A model generated the notes under the pieces. It worked only from the letters and a program-made list of their open reading frames with translations. It was not told the origin of the DNA and searched no databases. Shown here in pieces: positions 14,947 to 20,379 of a DNA stretch of 20,379 bases; within the stretch, counting starts at the first letter, position 1; every line of letters begins with the position of its first letter. This stretch comes from Flavobacterium psychrophilum. Lineage in GTDB: Bacteria; Bacteroidota; Bacteroidia; Flavobacteriales; Flavobacteriaceae. Where the stretch lies: NCBI GenBank assembly GCA_945878515.1, contig CAMCTL010000054.1, positions 1-20,379 of the forward strand, read 5' to 3'. A program made the position numbers and the translations under genes.

Positions 14947-15831
14947 TTAATTCCTTCGGTCTTCGCCCCAAAACAGCTTGTTTCTTAATGTTTCTAAAAA
15001 AGTTGCATCGGGAATTTCTATCATATTAATTTCAAATGGAGATTTTTTAATAAATAAAATAGTGTCATTATCTAAAGAAAACAATCTGGAATCTAAAGAA
15101 ACTAAATATTGGTCGTCTCGGCCGGAAACTTTTAGCCTAATTTCGGTTTCATCTTTTACAACAAGTGGACGAGCGTTAAGATTGTGCGGTGCTATTGGAG
15201 TAATGACCAAACTCTGCACGTTTGGTGTCAAAATTGGGCCTCCACAACTCATAGAATATCCGGTTGAACCAGTTGGAGTTGCAATTATTAAACCATCGGC
15301 CCAGTAGGAATTGAGATATTCGTTGTTTAAATAGGTTTCTATGGTAATCATAGAAGTGGTTTCTTTTCTGCTTACCGAAATTTCGTTAACAGCAAAATTC
15401 AAATCTTTAATGGCTTCGTTCTCGGGAAAACAGGACAAACTTAGTAAGGTTCTTTTTGATATTGAATACTTTTTGTCAATGATAAATTGTAAAAAAGATG
15501 CGATATTATCTTTTTGCACAGTTGCTAAAAATCCTAAACGGCCTGCATTAATTCCTAAAATAGCAACGCCAGAATCTCTTACTAAGGTGGCAGCTCTTAA
15601 TATCGTTCCGTCTCCGCCAATGCTAATTAGCACGTCAAAACTACTGTCTAATTCAGTATGAGATTTGAAAGTTGCATGTTCCTTTTCAATAAGATTTTTT
15701 TCGAATAAAATTTTCAAAAAATCTGCTTCGATAATCATTTCAACATCATTTTTAATTAAAAAAGTGAAAATATCTTTGATGATGGGTTCTGTACTATTTT
15801 GATAGTATTGACCGTAAATGGCTATTTTCAT
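14947..15831 (-). CDS. nadK: NAD kinase
   Basis: 294 aa. It phosphorylates NAD to NADP using ATP or polyphosphate. ISIGGDGTILRAA (about 70-82) contains the GGDG motif with the catalytic Asp D74; LGINAGRLGFLA is the NE/NAGxLGFL block; ATPTGSTGYSMSCGGPIL is the conserved glycine-rich nucleotide-binding region, and VITPIAPHNLNARPLVV follows as expected. Full length and cytoplasmic. It lies 55 bases downstream of the CBS-domain gene and probably shares its transcript. Confidence 0.97.
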   Translation of the reverse strand: MKIAIYGQYYQNSTEPIIKDIFTFLIKNDVEMIIEADFLKILFEKNLIEKEHATFKSHTELDSSFDVLISIGGDGTILRAATLVRDSGVAILGINAGRLGFLATVQKDNIASFLQFIIDKKYSISKRTLLSLSCFPENEAIKDLNFAVNEISVSRKETTSMITIETYLNNEYLNSYWADGLIIATPTGSTGYSMSCGGPILTPNVQSLVITPIAPHNLNARPLVVKDETEIRLKVSGRDDQYLVSLDSRLFSLDNDTILFIKKSPFEINMIEIPDATFLETLRNKLFWGEDRRN

Positions 15832-15886
15832 CTTTTGATTATTTATAAATTTCTGACTCTAATTGACAATATGTTGGAGTGCGAAT

Positions 15887-16567
15887 TTAAATATTAAGGT
15901 ATTTTTCTAAATATTCCGAACGTTCTTTCAATGTGTTAATATAATTGTCTTCAAAATGTTCCGAAATAATTTCATAGTTGTACCGTCTGAAAGATTGGAT
16001 AATTTCATTCATTACACCCAAACTTATTTTTATAGTTACTTGTGTGTTTTCAAAATCAGATTCTGAGACAAATAGACCCAAGATTTTGCCGTTGTTACTT
16101 TCGATGATTTGAGTAATTTCGCCAATCGAATAGTCTAATGTCTTTTTTTGAACCATAAGTATTCCGCCAGATTCTTGCAAAAAAGGAGTTTCGTGAAAAA
16201 AATTCAGAACCGATTCAATTTCATAATAACCCAAATATTGATTTTTTTGATCCAAAACAGGAACCAAATTGGAATGATTTTTAGCAAAAACTGCCAAAAC
16301 ATCTAGCCAAATCATATTTTCTCTTGCAAAAAAACCTTCAAGAGAATAACTGTAATCGATAACTTTTTTGAAACCATCAAATGTTTCAATATCCTGTGAA
16401 GCAATGCTGCCAAGGTAAATTCCCTCTGAGACAACTGGAAAATGAGAAAAAGTTAATTCATGAAAAAAGTCTTGAACAGAAGCAATGGTTTGCTTACTGT
16501 CAATTGCTTTATAATCATTGGTGATATAATTTGTAATCTCGGTCATAAATCTTTCTAAATATTTCAT
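15887..16567 (-). CDS. CBS-domain protein
   Basis: 226 aa (219 aa if the second ATG at 16546, MTEITNYITNDY, is the true start, which looks more like relatives). Two CBS motifs are recognisable: ASVQDFFHELTFSHFPVVSEGIYLGSIASQDIETF (about 30-65) and a second ending in NLVPVLDQKNQYLGYYEIESVLNFF (about 95-120). The C-terminal half (IGEITQIIESNNGKILGLFVSE, then VTIKISLGVMNEIIQSFRRYNYEI) looks like an ACT-like regulatory fold. CBS pairs bind adenosine nucleotides, so it may sense energy or NAD(P) state; pairing with nadK is common in this phylum and supports but does not prove that. No membrane segment is present. Confidence 0.85.
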   Translation of the reverse strand: MKYLERFMTEITNYITNDYKAIDSKQTIASVQDFFHELTFSHFPVVSEGIYLGSIASQDIETFDGFKKVIDYSYSLEGFFARENMIWLDVLAVFAKNHSNLVPVLDQKNQYLGYYEIESVLNFFHETPFLQESGGILMVQKKTLDYSIGEITQIIESNNGKILGLFVSESDFENTQVTIKISLGVMNEIIQSFRRYNYEIISEHFEDNYINTLKERSEYLEKYLNI

Positions 16568-16611
16568 GCAAAATAATCAAAATAATACGAAAACGCCTAA
16601 ATTTAACTTTG

Positions 16612-16627
16612 TATTTTTGCAAAATTA
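16612..16627. promoter_or_regulatory. Back-to-back -7 elements between the CBS gene and pdxJ
   Basis: TATTTTTG (16612-16619, plus) points to pdxJ and TAATTTTG (minus, 16627-16620) points to the CBS gene. Both fit TAnnTTTG and they abut exactly. Convincing -33 partners are not seen, so these are half-site calls supported by their position in the divergent gap. Confidence 0.4.
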
Positions 16628-16678
16628 TAAATTGAGTCGAAGCATTGAGATTACTTCGTATCTCGTAATAATAAAATA

Positions 16679-17395
16679 ATGACAAAGTTAAGTGTAAATA
16701 TTAACAAAATAGCTACTCTACGAAATGCTCGTGGAGGAAATGTCCCAGATTTATTAAAAGTAGCCACCGATATTCAAAAATTTGGTGGTCAAGGAATTAC
16801 CATCCATCCGAGACCTGATGAACGACACATTCGCTATCAAGATGCTCGAGATTTGAAAGCTATTGTGTACACCGAATACAATATAGAAGGAAATCCTGTA
16901 GAACTTTCATTTATAGATTTAGTACTAGAAACAAAACCAACGCAAGTAACTTTAGTTCCAGATGCAAATGATAATTTGACATCAAATGCTGGCTGGAACA
17001 CCATTAAACACAAAGATTTTCTAACTGAAATTGTGCAAGAATTTCAACGGAACGGAATCAGAACTTCTATTTTTGTCGATCCCATTTTAGAGATGATTGA
17101 AGGTGCAAAAATAACTGGAACCGAAAGAATCGAATTGTACACTGAATCTTTTGCTGACGAATACAATATTGGAAACAAGAGCGGAATCGATCCTTACATA
17201 AAATCAGCTGTTTTAGCCAATCAATTGGGATTAGGAATCAATGCTGGACACGATTTGAGTTTAGATAATATCGAATATTTTCATCAAAACATTCCCGGAT
17301 TATTGGAAGTTTCTATTGGTCACGCGCTAATTTCTGAAGCCATTTACCTCGGATTGGACAATGTAGTAAATATGTATTTGCAAAAACTGAAATAA
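16679..17395 (+). CDS. pdxJ: Pyridoxine 5'-phosphate synthase
   Basis: 238 aa, the normal family length. It condenses 1-deoxyxylulose 5-phosphate with 3-amino-1-hydroxyacetone 1-phosphate to give pyridoxine 5'-phosphate in the DXP-dependent vitamin B6 pathway. Signatures are VNINKIATLRNARGGNVPDL at the N-terminus, GITIHPRPDERHIRYQD with the active-site H43, R45 and H50 region, QVTLVPD, and the phosphate-binding LGINAGHDLSLDN plus EVSIGHALISEAIYLGLDNVV near the C-terminus. It is a cytoplasmic TIM barrel. The leader between the -7 element and the ATG contains several overlapping small stems. It is followed by a perfect palindrome. Confidence 0.97.
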   Translation: MTKLSVNINKIATLRNARGGNVPDLLKVATDIQKFGGQGITIHPRPDERHIRYQDARDLKAIVYTEYNIEGNPVELSFIDLVLETKPTQVTLVPDANDNLTSNAGWNTIKHKDFLTEIVQEFQRNGIRTSIFVDPILEMIEGAKITGTERIELYTESFADEYNIGNKSGIDPYIKSAVLANQLGLGINAGHDLSLDNIEYFHQNIPGLLEVSIGHALISEAIYLGLDNVVNMYLQKLK

Positions 17396-17402
17396 AAATT
17401 TC

Positions 17403-17462
17403 ACCACAAATTACACAAATTATCACAAATTCGAATTTGTGATAATTTGTGTAATTTGTGGT
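17403..17462. repeat. Perfect 60-bp palindrome between pdxJ and the hydrolase gene
   Basis: Positions 17403-17432 and 17433-17462 are exact reverse complements with no spacer. Each arm contains CACAAATTA twice and a third imperfect copy. It starts 8 bases after the pdxJ stop and ends 13 bases before the hydrolase ATG, so it would form a 60-nt hairpin in any read-through transcript. Similar CACRAATTA-rich inverted repeats are, from memory, frequent in Bacteroidota intergenic regions, so this is probably a REP-like repeat. Confidence 0.9.
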
Positions 17463-17475
17463 AAAAAATAACAAT

Positions 17476-18279
17476 ATGATTTATTCAAAAATAGAAGGCG
17501 AAGGTAAACCACTCTTGATTCTGCATGGATTTCTTGGAATGTCTGACAATTGGAAATCAATTGGAAATCAATTTTCTAGCGATGGTTTTCAAACCCATTT
17601 ACTTGACTTGCGAAATCACGGCAAAAGTTTTCATTCTGATGAATTCAGTTACGAAATAATGGTTCAAGATGTTTTTGATTATTGCAAAGCCAACAATCTA
17701 GAAAAAATCTATATTCTGGGACATTCTATGGGCGGAAAAACGGCGATGCTTTTTGCTACAACTTATCCTGAAATAGTTGAGAAATTAATTGTTGCCGATA
17801 TTGGACCAAAATTTTATCCGCAACACCATCAAACTATTTTAGAGGGATTGCTTGCAGTCGATTTTTCTTTAAAACCAATCCGTAACGAAGTAGAGGAAAT
17901 CTTGTCAAGACACATTGCTGATTTTGGAACTAGACAATTTTTATTGAAAAGTTTGTATTGGCAGGAAACGGGACAATTGGCATTTAGATTTAATTTGGCG
18001 GTTTTAACTCGGAAAATAGATGAAATTGGAAAGCCACTTCCAGAGCATAGCATTTTTAATAAGCCAACACTTTTTGTTCGCGGCGGAAGTTCTAATTATA
18101 TTCTTGATGAAGATTTTGAAACCATAAAACATCATTTTCCAAATTTCAAAATAGAAACAATTCCAGATGTAGGGCATTGGCTTCATGCTGAAAATCCAAA
18201 ACTATTTTATTTAAAAACGATGACTTTTCTGAAATACAAACTATTTGGAGAGCATAAATACAGAAGTAATTTTGTTTAA
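17476..18279 (+). CDS. Alpha/beta-fold hydrolase, YbfF-like esterase
   Basis: 267 aa from the ATG at 17476; the frame is open to a GTG at 17458, but those codons lie partly in the palindrome. LLILHGFLGMSDNWKSIG is the oxyanion-hole HGF block; ILGHSMGGKTAM is the nucleophile elbow with S84; VGHWLHAENP carries the catalytic His near the C-terminus. LLDLRNHGKS is also typical of YbfF-type acyl-thioesterases and esterases. The substrate is unknown, and no signal peptide is seen. An 11-base tandem repeat in the DNA near 17545-17570 encodes the NWKSIGNQF segment and does not disturb the frame. Confidence 0.9.
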   Translation: MIYSKIEGEGKPLLILHGFLGMSDNWKSIGNQFSSDGFQTHLLDLRNHGKSFHSDEFSYEIMVQDVFDYCKANNLEKIYILGHSMGGKTAMLFATTYPEIVEKLIVADIGPKFYPQHHQTILEGLLAVDFSLKPIRNEVEEILSRHIADFGTRQFLLKSLYWQETGQLAFRFNLAVLTRKIDEIGKPLPEHSIFNKPTLFVRGGSSNYILDEDFETIKHHFPNFKIETIPDVGHWLHAENPKLFYLKTMTFLKYKLFGEHKYRSNFV

Positions 18280-18412
18280 CGAACAATACGGAAGGTTTTC
18301 ATTTGAATCAGCTGTCTAAAAAATATAATGAATAAAGAAACCATATAAATTATAACAATTTATAAATAGTTAAATGTAATATAAGTTACACTTCATAACT
18401 CAGATGTTTCTT

Positions 18413-18420
18413 TATATTTG
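18413..18420 (+). promoter_or_regulatory. Likely -7 element of the thioredoxin gene
   Basis: TATATTTG matches the TAnnTTTG consensus, 34 bases before the thioredoxin ATG at 18455. No clear TTG lies 18-19 bases upstream. The rest of the gap (18280-18412) shows nothing I can name. Confidence 0.45.
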
Positions 18421-18454
18421 CATTGAAAAATTAAACAATTTAAAAAATATAAAT

Positions 18455-18772
18455 ATGGCTTTAGCAATAACAGATGCTACTTTTGAAGAAGTAGTTTTAA
18501 AAGCAACAAAACCGGTTATGGTAGATTTTTGGGCTGCTTGGTGTGGACCTTGTAGAATGGTTGGGCCAATAATTGACCAACTTGGCGAAGAATATGAAGG
18601 AAAAGTAGTTGTTGGAAAAGTAGATGTTGATGCAAATCAAGAGTTTGCAGCCAAATATGGTGTTCGTAACATTCCAACGGTTTTGGTTTTTCATAACGGA
18701 GAAGTGGTAGGAAAGCAAGTTGGAGTTGCTCCAAAACAAACTTATGCTGATAGTTTAGACGCATTGTTGTAA
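18455..18772 (+). CDS. trxA: Thioredoxin
   Basis: 105 aa from ATG 18455; an upstream frame to 18404 runs through the promoter and is not part of the protein. VDFWAAWCGPCRMVGPII carries the redox pair C30/C33 in the classical WCGPC motif, and NIPTVLVF contains the cis-proline. The length and the absence of a signal peptide fit a cytoplasmic general thioredoxin that reduces protein disulfides and is itself recycled by thioredoxin reductase, which is not encoded in this window. A terminator follows, so the gene is probably monocistronic. Confidence 0.96.
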   Translation: MALAITDATFEEVVLKATKPVMVDFWAAWCGPCRMVGPIIDQLGEEYEGKVVVGKVDVDANQEFAAKYGVRNIPTVLVFHNGEVVGKQVGVAPKQTYADSLDALL

Positions 18773-18824
18773 ACTTTTCATTGTCATTATAGGCAAGATT
18801 TATTAATCTTTGTCTGAGTAATAT

Positions 18825-18855
18825 AGGTTTGGCGAAAGTCAAACCTTTGTTATTT
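18825..18855 (+). terminator. Terminator after thioredoxin
   Basis: AGGTTTG (18825-18831) pairs with CAAACCT (18840-18846) around GCGAAAGT and is followed by TTGTTATTT. A second small hairpin (AAGATT/AATCTT) lies just upstream. The U-tract is interrupted, so the strength is uncertain. Confidence 0.6.
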
Positions 18856-18903
18856 ATGCCCTATTAATTTTTTAATCGTTCTATCTTTTAATACATTTGA
18901 AGA

Positions 18904-19830
18904 ATGAAGATTGAATCTCAAATAGAAAAAATATCAAGTTTTCAGCATCTTGAATTGTTAGCCAACCAAATTGTGGAAGGTTTTATTTCAGGAATGCATA
19001 AAAGCCCTTTTCACGGTTTCTCGGCAGAATTTGCTGAACATAAAGTCTATAATGTAGGCGAAAGCACCAAGCACATCGATTGGAAATTATTTGCTAAAAC
19101 CGATCGATTGTACACCAAAAAATTCGAAGAAGACACCAATTTGCGTTGCCACATTATCATTGATAATTCGTCGTCGATGCACTATCCAAAGTTGGAAAAC
19201 AATGAAAGTTTTTTTCAAAATAAGATTGGTTTTTCTGTGTTGGCCTCGGCAGTTTTGATGAATATTTTAAAAAAACAACGCGACGCTATTGGTCTCAGTG
19301 TATTTTCGGATAGTTATGAGTATTATTCGCCCGAGAAAGGAAGCGATCGTCATCACCGAATGATTTTGAACGCCTTAGAAAACCTTTTAGAGAAACCAAA
19401 AGTTCAAAAAACGACAGACACTATAAAATTTTTGCACCAAATTGCAGAAAAAATTCACCGTCGTTCGATGATTATTCTCTTTACAGATATGTTTCAGTCG
19501 GGTAATGAAGAAACGCTTTTTACCGCCTTGCAACATTTGAAGCACAACAAACATAAAGTGATTTTGTTTCACGTTATCGACACAAAAACGGAATTAAAAT
19601 TTGATTTTGATAATGCGCCCAGAAAATTTATTGACCTAGAAACTGGCGATGAGGTGGTCGTTTTTGCGGATAATGTAAAAGAAGAATACGAAAAAGGAGT
19701 AAATGCTTACTTCAAGAAATTGGCTTTAACCTGTGCACAAAATAAAATTAAGTATATTCCAGTTGGTGTTTCAGATAGTTTTGATAAAATCCTCACCGCA
19801 TATTTAGTTGAAAAACAAAACTTTGGATAA
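18904..19830 (+). CDS. DUF58 domain-containing protein
   Basis: 308 aa. The N-terminal part (GMHKSPFHGFSAEFAEHKVYNVGESTKHIDWKLFAKTDRLYTKKFEEDTNLR) contains the DUF58 core with the GxSxEFxxxxxYxxGDDxRxIDW-like signature, followed by a von Willebrand A-like fold: IIIDNSSSMHYP is a MIDAS-like DxSxSM motif and MIILFTDMFQSGNEE a later strand. Members usually work with a MoxR AAA ATPase in chaperone-like or envelope-stress roles; the MoxR gene is not adjacent here, and the gene stands between thioredoxin and tRNA-Asp. No transmembrane segment is seen. The family is clear, the pathway inferred. Confidence 0.92.
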   Translation: MKIESQIEKISSFQHLELLANQIVEGFISGMHKSPFHGFSAEFAEHKVYNVGESTKHIDWKLFAKTDRLYTKKFEEDTNLRCHIIIDNSSSMHYPKLENNESFFQNKIGFSVLASAVLMNILKKQRDAIGLSVFSDSYEYYSPEKGSDRHHRMILNALENLLEKPKVQKTTDTIKFLHQIAEKIHRRSMIILFTDMFQSGNEETLFTALQHLKHNKHKVILFHVIDTKTELKFDFDNAPRKFIDLETGDEVVVFADNVKEEYEKGVNAYFKKLALTCAQNKIKYIPVGVSDSFDKILTAYLVEKQNFG

Positions 19831-19867
19831 TAAGTTAAAAATCACGAAATATTTTTGTAAAAAACTC

Positions 19868-19897
19868 TTGTAAAAACAAAAATCTATAGTATATTTG
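19868..19897 (+). promoter_or_regulatory. Promoter of tRNA-Asp
   Basis: TTG (19868-19870), a 19-base spacer and TATATTTG (19890-19897) match the Bacteroidota primary sigma consensus almost ideally, about 60 bases before the mature tRNA. Confidence 0.65.
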
Positions 19898-19959
19898 CAA
19901 CCGCTTACAAATTCAAAAACACTTTTTTAAAAGCATGTTTGATGATTGTTAGTAGCAAT

Positions 19960-20033
19960 GGTCTGGTAGTTCAGCTGGTTAGAATGCCGCCCTGTCACGG
20001 CGGAGGTCGCGGGTTCGAGTCCCGTCCAGACCG
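19960..20033 (+). tRNA. tRNA-Asp (anticodon GTC)
   Basis: The acceptor arms GGTCTGG (19960-19966) and CCAGACC (20026-20032) pair fully, with discriminator G at 20033. The D arm has AGCTGGTTAGA; the anticodon stem is CCGCC/GGCGG with loop CTGTCAC, placing anticodon GTC at 19994-19996. The T arm is CGGGTTCGAGTCCCG. The CCA end is not encoded. Confidence 0.97.
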
Positions 20034-20045
20034 CTAAATTGGGAA

Positions 20046-20073
20046 AAGCATCTTGGAGACAAGGTGCTTTTTT
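20046..20073 (+). terminator. Terminator after tRNA-Asp
   Basis: AAGCATCTTG (20046-20055), loop GAGA and CAAGGTGCTT (20060-20069) form a 10-bp stem with one T-G wobble, followed by a T run. It lies 12 bases after the tRNA. Confidence 0.85.
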
Positions 20074-20156
20074 GCCCAATAAAAGTATCTAAAATAGTTG
20101 TGTTGTTTTCGCTACGACTTTGTAACTCGTAGCTCGGTTTAGTAGTTAGACCAATG

Positions 20157-20187
20157 AAAAGCTTTCCACTTTTGTGGATAGCTTTTT
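20157..20187. terminator. Bidirectional terminator-like hairpin
   Basis: AAAAGCT and TCCAC pair with GTGGA and AGCTTTT around a TTTT loop, with one T-T mismatch, and T runs flank it in both directions. It lies between the tRNA and the transposase remnant and could stop transcription from either side. A separate 7-bp hairpin (GCTACGA 20111-20117 with TCGTAGC 20127-20133) lies upstream. Confidence 0.6.
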
Positions 20188-20263
20188 TGATTTTAGGGAG
20201 GTTTGTGATTTTATTTAAGCAACATTCTTTGGATCAATCCTAAAACCTGTGGATTTACAAAAA

Positions 20264-20379
20264 TTAAGCATAAATATTTGTTAGTCTAAAAAGGAAGAAT
20301 TCTATATTTCTAACACCTCTGAATTGTGATCTAAAAGCTTTTATTTTAGCGTTGAAAGATTCTGCTGAGGCATTGGTAC
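20264..20379 (-). CDS. Transposase C-terminus (ISL3-like), 5' part outside window
   Basis: Reading leftwards from the right edge, the frame gives TNASAESFNAKIKAFRSQFRG followed by VRNIEFFLFRLTNIYA and a TAA at 20266-20264. The spacing of N-x-KIK, a G-x-RN block and F-x-x-R matches the end of ISL3-family (COG3464) DDE transposases common in Flavobacteriia. Only about 38 residues are inside the window, so I cannot tell whether the element is intact. The DNA after the stop (20221-20263) should contain one IS end, but its terminal repeat cannot be defined without the other end. Confidence 0.75.
   Translation of the reverse strand, partial: TNASAESFNAKIKAFRSQFRGVRNIEFFLFRLTNIYA

Noticed and set aside
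17545..17575. Short tandem repeat of an 11-base unit
   Set aside because: It lies inside the hydrolase coding sequence and encodes ordinary residues; no sign of a regulatory or CRISPR-like array.
1..20379. CRISPR array
   Set aside because: No regularly spaced direct repeats of CRISPR size were seen on either strand.

Overview
The window looks like a chromosome segment of a Flavobacterium-like member of the Bacteroidota. The evidence is the gene content (PorP/SprF of the type IX secretion system, paired OmpH/Skp proteins beside bamA, DUF6089, a two-domain Nfu protein), the AT-rich sequence, and promoters of the Bacteroidota form TTG-N18/19-TAnnTTTG, seen best before the tRNA and the DUF6089 gene. 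The genus is an inference.

Left part (1-5221): the 5' portion of a DUF255 thioredoxin-like gene reads leftwards out of the window. Between it and the nfu-like gene lies about 3.5 kb of accessory DNA, all on the minus strand. It holds a small secreted protein of unknown function and what looks like a complete retron: a phosphoribosyltransferase-like protein (PRTase-CE type), a small winged-helix-like protein, a structured intergenic region that fits an msr-msd RNA, and a reverse transcriptase with YADD and VTG motifs. Retrons are anti-phage systems in which RT and msDNA restrain an effector; here the PRTase-like and winged-helix proteins would be the effector part. The spacers are unusual. A 120-nt nested imperfect palindrome separates the RT from the secreted-protein gene, a smaller hairpin with the same outer motif (GTTRGYRGC on the plus strand) follows the secreted-protein gene, and a 9-bp inverted repeat brackets the whole retron. 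This resembles integron gene-cassette ends, so the retron may have arrived as a cassette. No integrase is visible in the window.

Middle (5222-16567): housekeeping genes. A two-Nfu_N-domain Fe-S scaffold gene diverges from a porP/sprF-like gene, which is followed by a gamma-carbonic-anhydrase-type protein. Converging on these is a minus-strand envelope cluster: CBS-domain protein, nadK, DUF6089 protein, uppS, bamA, two ompH/skp genes, a terminator, then murI. uppS (undecaprenyl diphosphate) and murI (D-glutamate) feed peptidoglycan synthesis; bamA and the OmpH proteins build outer-membrane proteins. The second OmpH carries a long repeated charged tail.

Right part (16679-20379): plus-strand pdxJ, an alpha/beta hydrolase, thioredoxin and a DUF58 protein, then tRNA-Asp with a clear promoter and terminator, and finally the C-terminal end of an ISL3-like transposase entering from the right. 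A perfect 60-bp palindrome separates pdxJ from the hydrolase.
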